Of a DNA stretch of 64,000 nucleotides, positions 11,810-26,926 are shown piece by piece (the first letter of the stretch is position 1; each line of letters starts with the position of its first letter). The notes beneath the pieces were generated by a model. The model saw nothing but the letters and a program-made list of their open reading frames with translations, did not search any database and was not told the origin of the DNA. The position numbers and the translations under genes were made by a program. Where the stretch lies: the NCBI GenBank assembly GCA_014529385.2, contig CM043966.1, forward strand, positions 103,987,087 to 104,051,086, in the 5' to 3' direction. The DNA is from Adiantum capillus-veneris. Lineage: Eukaryota; Streptophyta; Polypodiopsida; Polypodiales; Pteridaceae.

Positions 11810-13449
11810 TGGCAGGAAAAAATTTCATGTCATACGTAGATTGTTTAATCAATTTGAAGAAGTGCAACTATATCATATTCCTAGGAGACAAAATGAAGAT
11901 GCCGATTTACTTGCACAACAAGCAGTTACATGTGTTGAGAAAGAAGTGCAGGTCATCATGGTGGCAGCAACTGTCAAGAAACCGAGATACCAGGGATTGG
12001 AGTCATTGACTCACATTATTAGCTACATTTTGGAGGGTGAGTTTCCACAAGACTTCACGAAGGCTCAGAAGAGGAGACTCATGAAAAAGGCAAGCGCGTA
12101 TCTCTTTCTAGAAGGATCCCTCTATCAAAGAGGGAAGGATCAAGTGTGCAGAAGAGTACCAACTATCAAGGAGATTCCAGCCATTCTAAAAGGTTTGCAT
12201 GAAGAGGCATGTGGTGGTCATTTTGCCCAAGAGTTAACTGTGAAGAAGATTTTGCTTGCGGGGTGTGTTTGGCCAAGTCTGCATGTGGATGTCCAACATT
12301 GGTGTAAAAGTTGTCACAATTGTCAGGTAAATGGGAATAGAAGATTGGTTTATGGTCCAAGGCAAATCGTTCTTGCAAATGGACCCTTTGAAAAGTGGGG
12401 CATTGATGCTATGGGTCCTCTGCCTAGGACAAAAAATGGTAAACTCTACATTCAAGCGGCTATAGACTATATGACTAGGTGGGTGGAAGCACAAAGTGTG
12501 GCAAAGGTAAATGAGTAGACAGTGAGCAAATTTGTCTACACTCACATTTGTTGTAGATTTGGCACACCTTTGGAGATTGTTTCTGATAATGGTCCAGGGT
12601 TTAGAAAGGGCTTGCTCACAGAAGTCTGTGAAGAACTTCACATTCTACATCATCATAGTACACCCTACTATCCCCAATCAAATGGTTTGGTAGAAAAAGG
12701 TAATGGTGTCATTGCAGGCATCATTAGAAAGATGGTGAAAAACAAGACAAAGTTGTGGGATGACTTCTTGGATGGTGCCTTGTGGGCGTATCGAACCACA
12801 TATAGGGAAGCCACGGAGTTCACACCATTTCACTTGGTCTATGGTCAAGAGGCTTGACAACCAATTGAGCTCAACATTCCAACAATGCGACTTCATGGCA
12901 AAGCAGCACAAGATGATCAAGAAGCATGGATGGATCGACTTCTTACCTTAGTTGAGCTTGAGTGGAAAAGAGAAGCAGCATACGAGTGCTATAAGAGGAA
13001 AGCCACACAGACGAAGGAAAAGCTTGACAAGAAACTGAAGGACAAAGGCATCAATGAAGGAGATCTTGTGCTAAGGTATGGCAATCGACTCGATAATCGT
13101 TTTGATGCCAAGTTTGAAACTAGATGGTAGGGGCCATACATAGTCAAGAAGGATTTCAATTCAAGTTACTATCAACTTATGGACTTGAATGGGAAAGAGC
13201 ACTCCAAGAAGGTAAACGGGTATCGCTTGAAGCCTTATTTGAGTCGCCTTCTACCAAATGATCTACCAAAGATCTGTCAAAAGGCAGCGATCTCATGTAA
13301 GTATTGTTCCGTGAAGCATGAGTGTAACTCAAACCAAAATTCCAAGGGGCCAAACAATGAAGAGCTTGTCAAAGACTCTGAAGCACTCTCTTGGGAAAAG
13401 ATGCTTTATGATGGTACATGAATATACCATCATCCTGGGGGAGGGCTAA
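11810..13449 (+). pseudogene. Gypsy-1 RNase H tail and full integrase C-terminus, second copy
   Basis: The left part repeats 9446-10448 with only a handful of differences. It continues beyond the point where that copy is interrupted, through the integrase C-terminal region (GDLVLRYGNRLD, RWGPYIVKK-like segment, YRLKPYLSRLLP). In-frame stops occur at 12516-12518 (TAG after AKVNE), 12855-12857 (TGA) and near 13128 (TAG). A purine-rich stretch (CCTGGGGGAGGGCTAA) ends at 13449 just before the LTR and fits a polypurine tract. The copy is inactive. Confidence 0.8.
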
Positions 13450-16116
<2,667 letters not shown>

Positions 16117-18994
16117 AATGCCATATTGACAGTCATACACCATACTATGGTCGCATCTCAAATCAATTTCCAACAAGGGGTTAAGAGAAACTCTAAGCCC
16201 ATGGAAGTGAAGGATCAAAATGAGCCTAGAGGGAGAAATAATGCTCAAAATTCCTCCAAAGGCAACTCTAGCAACACCAATAACAAAGCTAAGGAGAAAG
16301 CAGTCTACAAAGATAAGAATAGACTCTCTCCAACAGAGCTAGAGTGTTATCATAAGGATAACAAATGCTACAAGTGTGGACAGCAAGGGCATGTCTATCG
16401 TGCTTGTCCCCAAAGAAATGCACGCAACAACCCGCCTTGAGTTTCTATGCTGGAAACTCCAAAAGAAAATGCTCATAGCAAAAGGCCTATGAACTTAGAA
16501 AAAGACGGAAATCAAGAGGAATTAGAATTTTCTACATTCCTAAATGGATTCCAAAAAAATTTTATCGATGATACCCCCATGATCTATCTCCACAATGAGG
16601 GGACAATGACCATGCAATGGAACTTTCACCACGAAGCTCACTGCCTAATAAGCCTCCTTATTGAGCTTTATAAGCTCCACAAGAGGAGTTCAAAATGAAA
16701 TAGCATGAATTGATAATTTCTTCTAACCAAAAGAAAAGTGATTTTTTCAAGAGATTCAATAATTAGGTCACATTATCTCTAAAGGTGGTATTTGTATGGA
16801 TCCACAAAAAGTAGAGGTAATAAAAAGATGGCCTAATCCAAGGAGTCTACATGAGTTGTGAATCTCTAAAGGTATGAGTGTATACTAGAGATGCTTCATA
16901 GGAAAAATTCATGCCTATAGCAGGTCCAATACATGACTTAACAAAAAAAGAACGTTAAGTATACATGGACTGCAAAGAGAGAAAAATACTTTTGAAAAGT
17001 TCAAAGAGAAACTTATCTCTCAACTTATGCTTACACTACGGGATCTCTCAAAGCTATTTGAGGTCCAATGTAATGCCTGGATGCATGCCTTCGAGAAAAC
17101 ATTTTCTTCAAGAAGGGCATACTATAGAATACAAGATTCAAAGACGCAAATCCAATGAGCAAATGCTGGACATATACAAAAGGAACTACGAGCTGTTTTA
17201 CAGGCCGTTGACACATGGAAGTACTTCTTGCGGACTCCATCCATGATACAAACCAAGCTCTTCGACAGTCAAATGAGGTGGGCAAATTTCTTTTTGCAAT
17301 TTAAATTTTACATTGCTCACATTGCTGGCAAGCACAAACATGTAGCCGATGCACTTTCCCGATGGCCAAGGATAGATAGGGTATCAATAGCTACTTACAA
17401 TGAACTATGTTTTATGATAGTTAAATATGCTTGTAACCCAGGCTTTAGGGATATAATAATAACCTTTACAAATGGAAGAAAAAGAACCACTCACGTTAGA
17501 GGATGGTTATCTTCCATAACTCAATAGGCTATATCTTCCTCACTTCCCATGCTCCTCCCATATGCAGGGCACAGAGGAATTCGAATTTATTCTTTTAGGA
17601 ATAAAAGCATACTTGTATTGGCTTACCAAGAAACAAGAACATACGAGAGTATGTTTCAAAATGTATGGTATACCAAAAGATGAAGTATGATAGATGGACC
17701 ATGGCTTGCCAACATCTAATTGTGTCGGATAGAAATCCTACCATGACCACTAATTTCTGATAGAGTATCTATCAGAACTAGAGTAACCCTCTTATGTTGG
17801 CCTACTATTCCAATGGATGGCCAAAAGGAATATCACAAAACTAATGATCCTTGATCTACTAAAAGCTTGTGATTCAAGGTAGATCAATGCTCAAAATGGG
17901 AGAAGTACTTACCCTAACAACAGTATGTCTCTAATAACATGAACATACTTCTAAGGGGAAAGTACCTTTTGAGGCTAAATACGGAAGATCCAAACGTCCC
18001 TTGTAGCTTAAGGTACATGGGAAGATCTTCATTGAAAAGGAGTATAGTCGAGATCAAAACGAATCTTTTTACAAGATTAAACAAGCTATATCCATCTACT
18101 AGCTAGGAAAAAGAGGCTCCTTCCATTAGGCATAAAAGATCCTTCTCCTTCAAAGAAAAAGAAATCTTTCTTTGGGTCTTACTAAACAATTAAAGTTGCC
18201 CAACTATTGGCTCATATATATATCATTTTTCATGAGAGCCTATTCGAGCCTTATTAAGGAGAGCCACCAATAGAGGCTATAAATGTAGACCCACCAGAGA
18301 TCGAGGATGAAGCAAACGAGTTCCAACCCAGGTTCATCCTTCGACAGGAACACAAGGTATTAAGAAATGGTAAGATTACTGACAATATCTTATTTAAGTT
18401 AAGATATTTTACTGACAATATCTTATTTACTTACAATTAAAGTTGCCCAACTATTGGCTCATATATATATCATTTTTCATGAGAGCCTATTCGAGCCTTA
18501 TTAAGGAGAGCCACCAATAGAGGCTATAAATGTAGACCCACCAGAGATCGAGGATGAAGCAAACGAGCTCCAACCCAGGTTCATCCTTCGAGAGGAACAC
18601 AAGGTATTTAATAAATGGTAAGATTACTGACAATATCTTATCCTTTCAAAGACGCTAAATACATGCAAAGAACATAGCTTAAGGATAATATAAACCTTGT
18701 TAATGATGCTTACAATGACACAAATGAGCAAGCAAATGTAAAAGACATGCATTTTAAATGATCCATGTTTTTGTCTATGTTTCGTGCACAAATTTTTAGA
18801 ATTATGCATACTTAGGATCATGTTTGTGGTGACTACGTCTCCCAAACACTAAGTAGAACTTGTCACTCTACTTTGGAAGTATGATATAGACTAAAAAAAG
18901 CAGACATGCTTGCGGCAGACAATGTCTCTCAAGCACCAAGTGGATTATTCATCCACTCTAGAATGATGTCGTAGGGTAAAAATGGATCCTCTAC
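16117..18994 (+). pseudogene. Gypsy-2 remnant: gag zinc knuckle, RNase H tail, integrase/chromodomain-like end
   Basis: Recognisable pieces in order: gag tail with knuckle CYKCGQQGHVYRACPQ (16117-16440), gag-pol linker (16447-16698), RT thumb and RNase H remnants including HIAGKHKHVADALSRW (16740-17527), and near 18300 a segment QPRFILRQEHKV that resembles the EAILDRRVV start of gypsy chromodomain tails. Protease, the RT catalytic part and most of integrase are missing, and the frames are broken. The right end (18600-18994) is the Gypsy-2 3' untranslated part, into which Gypsy-1a inserted at 18995-18999. Confidence 0.75.
18189..18650 (+). repeat. Tandem duplication of about 247 bp
   Basis: The block starting ATTAAAGTTGCCCAACTATT occurs at about 18189 and again at 18436, with nearly identical sequence through to TGACAATATCTTAT. 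It duplicates the integrase C-terminal/chromodomain-like segment of Gypsy-2. Confidence 0.85.
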
Positions 18995-18999
18995 CCGCT

Positions 19000-19266
19000 G
19001 AGGCGGTCCGGGGCGGGCAACAAGAAGAGCAACCTCTAGACACCCTTCAAGGCTCCCTTGCTGCTCAATGGGGCTGGGGCACAACACAACACAAACCAAA
19101 ACAACAAACCCCCAGCCAAATCCCAACTACACAAGGGGCACCACCTAGTTTAAGAGCGAACTAGGATGCAAAAGAGGAGAATCGTTAGAGCAACCCACAA
19201 ACAAGCAAGGAATTTACACTAACCCTAACACCAATGGAACACTCTCACACACTAAAACATGAGAGA

Positions 19267-19321
<55 letters not shown>

Positions 19322-20720
19322 TGCTCGGGCTGCTTTGAAGTGTACCGTTAATGATCAAGCAAACATAAATATATATATGTAAGAAAGAGAGAGAAGGGGG
19401 AAGGGGGTGCTTGTTGCACTAATGTCTTCTTACAAATCTGTCATGACAAATCAAAGTGAGATTAGTATTTGTTCAACATAGCCTGAGTAAATTACACCAC
19501 AATACATCACAAGAAAAAAGCCACCCCAATCACTGTCTTAAGGCCAGGGGAGTCCTCTCCACCCTGTCGCCCTCTTAGAGCATGTGGGATTTATGGCTAA
19601 ATTGATAACAATACCCGGAGACAAGCTATCAAGAACTTAAATAAAACACCAAGACACTTACACATCATTAGTTTCCATGACTTCACGTTGGAAGGGAGAC
19701 AAGGTATCCATGCTTAGTCCAAATTCACCCTCCTTGATTCAGCAAATGTTGGGCTTACTCTAGTAGGAGAAATGATAGATTTCCTACTCTCAATTTAATG
19801 ATCACTCTCTCTTACAATGGCATAGAGTTTGCTTGCTAATCACCCCTAATACAACACATACATATGTCTAATGCCAATGAGATTCCACTCAAGAGCTCCT
19901 TCTCGAGAGGTTGAGCTTGGCTTCTCAAGCTATAGCATAGTGCTCTTTCTTCTCTCCCCCTTTTGTGCTAGCTACACCCTCCTTTTATAGCAATTTTGAA
20001 GGCTAGGGTTACTCCTCTAACCATGGTTGGGTTAGATTTTCAGCAATTTATCTAATTTCTTTTGCTTGGAATTATCAAGAAGTTGGTGGGGAAAGAGAGA
20101 GGAGAGAAATGGAGGTGATAGGACTTTTCATAGTGGGTTAGTGTTAGTAGAGTTAGTATTAATTTACAAATGGAATTGGATATTTACAATGGGAGTATCC
20201 ATGTAGGATACAAATAAGGAAGAAAAACTCTTAAGAGGTAAGAAAAGGTGGATTTCTTACAAGGTTGATGCTCCAAGTGTCTTGAGTAGGGCCAATTTTG
20301 ATGCTTGTTGACGGTCCACTAGCTTTGACTAGTATGAAAAATGGTAAGGAAAAAATTGTGGTAATGGTGAGGCAATGTACAGAGCATAAATAACACACAC
20401 CTAGGTAGAAATATTTAAATAAATACCAAAATAATTATGAAAAAAATCTTTTATTTAGGCCCTATATACAAAGAAATATTTACATACGCATGGGCCATAA
20501 TATACTTATTTTTTTTATTTTTTTTATTTTTTTGGCTCAACTAGCCCAATGACTAGCTAATTGAGGGTTTTTTATTTCAGTAAGGAGATATGGGAAAAGT
20601 CCCCTAACTCACACGCACCTATATACAGTGAAAGGATGAGGGTAACCACAGTGTTTGAGTGATTTGATAGGGTGAGATAACTCACTATGGCAATTACAGA
20701 GAGCCGAAAAACGACTATCA
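19000..20720 (-). repeat. Gypsy-1a 3' LTR (copy C) with internal deletion
   Basis: On the plus strand it starts GAGGCGGTCCGGGG and ends CGACTATCA. Compared with LTR D it jumps at about 20330 from CTTTGACT to AGTATGAAAAATGG, losing roughly 0.95 kb. A (GA)n tract lies at 19261-19318. It matches LTR D closely elsewhere. Confidence 0.88.
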
Positions 20721-20735
20721 TTAGCCCTCTCCCAG
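20721..20735 (-). other. Gypsy-1a polypurine tract
   Basis: The minus strand reads CCTGGGAGAGGGCTAA immediately before the LTR start TGATAG. It is equivalent to the tract at 13434-13449 of the plus-strand copy. Confidence 0.7.
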
Positions 20736-20751
20736 GATGATGGTATATTCA

Positions 20752-21836
20752 TGTACCATCATAAAGAATGTTTTCCAAAGAGAGTGCTTCAGAGTCCTTG
20801 ACAAGATCTTCATTGTTTGGCCCCTTGGAATTTTGGTTTGTGTTACACTCATGCTTCATGGAACAATACTTACATGAGATAGTTGCCTTTTGCTCTGGTA
20901 GATCCTTTGGTAGAAGGCGACTCAAGTAAGGCTTTAAGCGATAGCCGTTTACCTTCTTGGAGTGCTCTTTCCCATTCAAGTCCATAAGTTGATAGTAGCT
21001 TGAATTGAAAGCCTTCTTGACTATGTATGGCCCCTGCCATCTTGTTTCAAATTTGGCATCAAAACGATTATCGAGTCAATTGTCATACCTTAGCACAAGA
21101 TCTCCTTCATTGATGCCTTTGTCCTTTAGTTTCTTGTCAAGCTTCTCCTTTGTCTGTGTGGCTTTCCTCTTATAGCACTCGTATGCTACTTCTCTTTTCC
21201 GCTCAAGCTCAGCTAAGGTAAGAAGTCAATCCATCCATGCTTCTTGATCATCTTGTGCTGATTTGCCATGAAGTCGCATTGTTGGAATGTTTAGCTCAAT
21301 TGGCTGTAAAGCCTCTTGACCATAGACCAAGTGAAATGGTGTGAACTCCGTGGCTTCCCTATATGTGGTTCGATACGCCCACAAGGCACCATCCAAGAAG
21401 TAATCCCACAACTTTGTCTTGTTTTTCACCATCTTTATAATGCTGCCTGCAATGACACCATTAGCTTTTTGTACCAAACCATTTGATTGGGGATAGTAGG
21501 GTGTACTGTGACGATGTAGAATGTGAAGTTCTTCACAGACTTCTGTGAGTAATCCCTTTATAAACCCTTGACCATTATCAGAAACAATCTCCAAAGGTGT
21601 GCCAAATCTACAACAAATGTGAGTGTAGACGAATTTGCTCACTGTCCTCTCATTTACCTTTGCCACACTTTGTGCTTCCACCCACCTAGTCATATAGTCT
21701 ACAGCCACTAGAATGTAGAGTTTACCATTTTTTGTCCTAGGCAGAGGACCCATAGCATCAATGCCCCACTTTTCAAAGGGTCCATTTGCAAGCACGATTT
21801 GCCTTGGACCATAAATCAATCTTCTATTCCCATTTA
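20752..21836 (-). pseudogene. Gypsy-1a integrase, catalytic Glu changed
   Basis: The core motifs WGIDAMGPLPRT and VSDNGQGF are present, but the third motif reads YPQSNGLVQKANG: Gln stands where the two plus-strand copies have Glu. A one-base deletion near 21850 (GTAAAGTTGT instead of GTAAAAGTTGT) separates the integrase frame from the RNase H frame. A stop after QEAWMD near 21226 and another near 21080 interrupt the C-terminal region, which ends YRLKPYLSRLLPKDLPEQ..LYDGT at 20752. It is enzymatically dead. Confidence 0.85.
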
Positions 21837-23115
21837 CCTGACAATTGTGACAACTTTACACCAATGTTGGACATCCACATGTAGACTTGGCCAAACATAC
21901 CCCGCAAGCAAAATCTTCTTCACAGTTAATTCTTGGGAAAAATGACCACCACATGCCTCTTCATGCAAACCTTTTAGAATGGCTGGAATTTCCTTGATAG
22001 TTGGTACTCTTCTACACACTTGATCCTTCCCTTTTTGATAGAGGGAGCCTTCTAGGAAGAGATAGAAACTTGCCTTCTTCATGAGTCTCCTCTTCTGAGC
22101 CTTCGTGAAGTCTTGTGGAAACTCACCCTCCAAAATGTAGCCAATAATGGGAGCCAATGACTCCAATCCCTGGTATCTCGGTTGCTTGGCAGCTGCTGCA
22201 ACGGTTTGTTGTGCAAGTAAATCAGCATCTTCATTTTGTTTCCTAGGAATATGATATAATTGCACCTCCTCAAATTGATTAAATAGCCTACGGATGGTAT
22301 GAACTTTGGCCCTTAGTCTTTCATTTTTGCATGCCCAAATGCCTAAAATCTGCCTCACAATGAGAAGTGCATCCCCTTTTACCATGAGACGTTGTATACC
22401 ATGGCCAATGCATATTTTTAAATCATGAAGTAGTGTGTCATATTCTGCTTCATTGTTGCTAGCTGAACTTGGTAGATTGAACTTCTCTTTCATGACCACC
22501 TCTCCACTTGGGTTGAGCAACACTAGCCCTCCCCCTGCTTTTCGTGTGGCTCGACGAAAAGCTCCATCAAAGAACAAGGTAAAAGCATTAGGAATACTTT
22601 TTGGTGGTGGCAATGGTAGGGTCTTTACTTCAGGCACCTTAATCTCCTTTTCATGCACCCTATAAGTGAGAATCCCTGCCAATTGTGCACGCACACTATC
22701 TTCTACCTTGAAAGAGTATTGAAACTCTTGCAACTCCATAATCCACTTTGAGATCCTAGTACTAAGATTCATTTGAGATGACACCCAAGGGAACAAATTC
22801 TTTGCGGTGAGGATTACAAAAGGTTTTGGGAGCAAGTAGGATCTAAACTTCCTTATCGCAAACATGAGAGAAAGCATCATGAGTTCTGCCTTCGTGTAGC
22901 CTCTCTCTAAAGCATTCATGACCCTACTAGCAAAGTAGATGGGCCGCATCCTGGTACTATAGGGATCTTGTTGTAACAAAACTGCACCAATTGTTTCTTT
23001 CCCAGCACTAGAGCTAACAAAGAATGTGTACTCCCAACAAGGAGGCATGGGTGTTGGTAGCTCTGACAAAATGGCTTTAATGTTACAAAAGTACTCTTCA
23101 AGCTCATCAGACCAT
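21834..23115 (-). pseudogene. Gypsy-1a RT C-terminus and RNase H
   Basis: The frame starts in the RT connection region (FVSSSAGKETIGAVLLQQD, MRPIYFASRVMN, YTKAELMMLSLMFA) and continues into a plant-type RNase H: LFFDGAFRRATRKAGGGLVL with the first Asp, ASNNEAEYDTLLHDL with the Glu, VKGDALLIVRQ with the next Asp, and RKQNEDADLLAQQ with the last. The palm domain with YxDD is absent. The upstream junction at about 23115 joins straight to gag in another frame. Confidence 0.8.
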
Positions 23116-23561
23116 TTACCTTAAGGTCAGGAAAGAGTCCGACTATGAACCTCTCCTTCTTTAGAAATTCTGTACCATCACCAGGGTTAGCAACATTTCG
23201 TATCCATAGAGCCCAAAGACGTAGGAACTCTTGCTTGTACAAGTAGTAGTCATCTAAGTCTTTTTGCTTATGAGAAACAATGTCTTGCCATAATTTCTGA
23301 GTGTTTTGGGGATCAAAGAAGTATTTCTTGAAACGATTCAAAACTTCCGTGTAATTCCCTTTAACTTCCTCAGGCAAAGAGTCAAACCAAGTGCTAGCAT
23401 CTTTCCTAAGGACCACCTCAAACATTTCTACACGTTCTTGATCAGTTACTATCCTCTTGATACGAAAAGACATCTTGAAATTCGCTAGAAATAATTCTGC
23501 ATCCTCTCCAGGCTCTCCAAAGAAAAGAGGATATCCAGACATTTGGCGTTGGCTCTCCATT
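23116..23561 (-). pseudogene. Gypsy-1a gag, truncated
   Basis: The ATG at 23561-23559 begins MESQRQMSGYPLFFGEPGED. It is followed by a typical gypsy gag (retrotrans_gag) helix set: FEVVLRKDASTWFDSLP, NRFKKYFFDPQNTQKLW and LRLWALWIRNVANPG. It stops being gag after LFPDLKV, where the deletion joins RT-tail sequence out of frame. The capsid part is present, and no nucleocapsid zinc knuckle remains. Confidence 0.75.
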
Positions 23562-24155
23562 GAATTGATTTCAAAGTGACGCGTTTTTGTTTTTTCTTTC
23601 TTTAAAAGATTTATACAATAATATTCTCTAAATTGCAATCTATTCTACAACAAAATAAAAATATTCACATCAAATGACCTATGATAATCAATAAGAGGCA
23701 GAATGACAGGGTTTGGTGACGTGAGAATTTCTCCTACTCTTTGGGCACCAAACATGAATACCATACGTTGTTGAAAATGGATTTTTCTACTAATTGCAAT
23801 GTTTACTCTAATGTGTGGAGTGAAATGAAAGGGAAAAACCTGTATTCCTGGGCCATTATCCATGGTCTATGCATGACTGAATTCTTAAAACAAAACAAAA
23901 ATATAGACGTCCAAACTAAGGTCGTACCTAATGAGAGGCAAAATAAAAGGATTTACTGATGCGTTTATCTCTACCAACCTAAGAGGACCTAAAATTCTAC
24001 GAATTACTCGCTGAAATTGCAACTTAGTACTAACAATTATGTGTACCTTTTGCCTTGCAATGGGAAAGAAGGGATCAGACAAATTCTCGTGATTCATGCA
24101 AGTTACTTGATTATGCTAAAGGTTGATCCTTCACAAAACATACACAAGCCTGTCC

Positions 24156-24173
24156 TCCGTGGGGGCACCAATT
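24156..24173 (-). other. Gypsy-1a primer-binding site
   Basis: Immediately inside LTR D the minus strand reads TTGGTGCCCCCACGG. The TGG start, complementary to a tRNA CCA end, and the position next to the 5' LTR fit a PBS. I could not assign the tRNA. Confidence 0.6.
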
Positions 24174-24174
24174 T

Positions 24175-26838
24175 GAGGCGGTCCGGGGCGGGCAACAAGA
24201 AGAGAAACCTCTAGACACCCTTCAAGGCTCCCGTGCTGCTCAATGGGGCTGGGGCACAACACAACACAAACCCCCAGCCAAATCCCAACTACACAAGGGG
24301 CACCACCTAGTTTAAGACCGAACTAGGACGCAAAAGAGGAGAATCGTTAGAGAAACCCACAAACAAGCAAGGAATTTACACTAACCCTAACACCAATGGA
24401 ACACTCTCACACACTAAAACACGAGAGAGAGGGAGAGAGAGAGAGAGAGAGATGGTGCTCGGGCTGCTTTGAAGTGTACCGTTAATGATCAAGCAAACAT
24501 AAATATATATATGTAAGAAAGAGAGAGAAGGGGGAAGGGGGTGCTTGTTGCACTAATGTCTTCTTACAAATCTGTCATGACAAATCAAAGTGAGATTAGT
24601 ATTTGTTCAACATAGCCTGAGTAAATTAAACCACAACACATCACAAGAAAAAAGCCACCCCAATCACTGTCTTAAGGCCAGGGGAGTCCTATCCACCCTG
24701 TCGCCCTCTTACAGCATGTGGGATTTATGGCTAAATTGATAACAATACCCGGAGACAATCTATCAAGAACTTAAATAAAACACCAAGACACTTACACATC
24801 ATTATTGTCCATGACTTCACGTTGGAAGGGAGACAAGGTATCCATGCTTAGTCCAAATTCACCCTCCTTGATTCAACAAATGTTGGGCTTACTCTAGTAG
24901 GAGAAATGATAGATTTCCTACTCTCAATTTAATGATCACTCTCTCTTACAATGGCATAGAGTTCCCTTGCTAATCACCCCTAATACAACACATACATATG
25001 CCTAATGCCAATGAGATTCCACTCAAGAGCTCCTTCTCAAGAGGTTGAGCTTGGCTTCTCAAGCTATAGCATAGTGCTCTTTCTTCTCCCCCCCTTTTGT
25101 GCTAGCTACACCCTCCTTTTATAGCAATTTTGAAGGCTAGGGTTACTCCTTTAAACATGGTTGGGCTAGATTTTCAGCAATTTATCTAATTTCTTTTACT
25201 TGGAATTATCAAGAAGTTGGTGGGGAAAGAGAGAGGAGAGAAATGGAGGTGATAGGACTTTTCATAGTGGGTTAGTGTTAGTAGAGTTAGTATTAATTTA
25301 CAAATGGAATTGGATATTTACAATGGGAGTATCCATGTAGGATACAAATAAGGAAGAAAAACTCTTAAGAGGTAAGAAAAGGTGGATTTCTTACAAGGTT
25401 GATGCTCCAAGTGTCTTGAGTAGGGACAATTTTGACGTTTGTTGACGGTCCACTAGCTTTGACGGTACATTTTTTCTCCACTCTTGACCTTCCTTGAGAG
25501 ACAAGGTAATTGAAGCTGAGTAATCAACCACCATGATGCTGTCTTTTAAGAGAAGAGGCTGAATTTTGTGGTTTTTTTGATAGATATGGGTAATTTGGAG
25601 GAGGAAAAATGAGACTAGGTGGTCAATCTTGGAATGGAATTGTGTGTGGGAGGTATTAGTTCACCATGGTTTCTCTTATTCTTCAAGGTTGAGGAGAAGG
25701 TGAGTAGGGTGCAGAGAGGAGTGGTGAGAGAGGTGAGGATGATGAGTGGAGAAGTGTGTGTGAAAGAGGAAAATGATAAAGTGGAAGAGAGAGTGTGGCT
25801 GCATAGCATGGGAAAACTGGGGTCCACTAATAAAATCATATCTCACAGCTCGTAGCTCAAAAAAATATGAAAAACTTTGAGGCAAAAGTTCAGTCCACGA
25901 GCTACAACTTTTGTTTGTATCACCTTTTCAAATTCAGAGAGTAAGTGAACTTTAAAAATTCATCAAAACCGACTGTTTTTTTCCACTGCACAAGGTCCTT
26001 GTAGGGCCCTTCTTTGGATGATTCTTTTGAATACCTCCAAGAGTGAGCCCTTCATAGTGCATGTATGCATGTCACCTACCCTTGACCTCATTTGGTAGGT
26101 CTATAATTGAAGATATTGTTGAGATCATGATATAAGTGAATAGTACAACTAAGAAAATCAAATATTGAGGGGTCTAAAAAATATGTACATGTCAAATATA
26201 AATAATATAAGTGGAAAAAATATAAAGGGGTCAAAAGAAATCTCTCTCATTATGAGGCTACCATAAAAAGATAAATATTTTTGGTGTTCTAATTTTTTAG
26301 AAAAAAACAAAATAGATGTAGGAAGGGAAAAATCAAAATAGTGAAAAAATATACACATAAATAAAACTAGTTTTTTTGGATTTTTGTTGGGGTGGAGTTA
26401 CACCAAATATAAGAGAAGCTTACATGAAAATATTTCTATATGGAATAAAGAGTATGAAAAATGGTAAGAAAAAATTGTGGTAATGGTGAGGCAATGTACA
26501 GAGTATAAATAACACACACCTAGGTAGAAATATTTAAATAAATACCAAAATAATTATGAAAAAATATTTTATTTAGGCCCTATATATAAAGAAATATTTA
26601 CATACACATGGGCCATAATATACTTATATTTTTTATTTTTTTTATTTTTTTGGCTCAACTAGCCCAATCACTAGCTAATTGAGGGTTTTTTATTTCAGTA
26701 AGGAGATATGGGAAAAGTCCCCTAACTCACACACACCTATATACAGTGAAAGGGTGAGGGTAACCATAGTGTTTGAGTGATTTGATAGGGTGAGATAACT
26801 CACTATGGCAATTACAGAGAGCCGAAAAACGGCTATCA
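24175..26838 (-). repeat. Gypsy-1a 5' LTR (copy D), full length
   Basis: About 2,664 bp, from GAGGCGGTCCGG to CGGCTATCA on the plus strand, the same length as LTR B. It contains a short (GA)n tract at 24423-24452. On the plus strand, the last 390 bp match 20331-20720 of LTR C. Confidence 0.88.
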
Positions 26839-26843
26839 CCGCT

Positions 26844-26926
26844 AAGACCAATGGACTGATGGGTGAGACTTTAGCATCTCTACCTCATAGTCGACGACGA
26901 CGATGATGTCAAGAGAGAGGTAATGT
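26844..26926 (+). other. Gypsy-2 3' untranslated end and polypurine tract
   Basis: It continues the Gypsy-2 sequence interrupted at 18999, since an inverted uninterrupted version runs at about 30434-30520. It ends TCAAGAGAGAGGTAA just before TGTCATAAAA, which fits a polypurine tract followed by an LTR start. Confidence 0.6.

Larger units (their letters stand above)
19000..26838 (-). mobile_element. Gypsy-1a: Ty3/gypsy element with both LTRs, internally deleted
   Basis: Direct LTRs C (left) and D (right) flank a minus-strand internal region of only about 3.45 kb. The 5-bp duplication CCGCT occurs at 18995-18999 and 26839-26843. An empty version of the site, ACCCGCTAAG, is present in inverted orientation at about 30511-30520, which confirms the boundaries. 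Internally gag is fused to the RT tail: the zinc knuckle, protease and RT catalytic core are gone. One LTR is shortened. The element is inactive and cannot supply its own RT. Confidence 0.9.
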
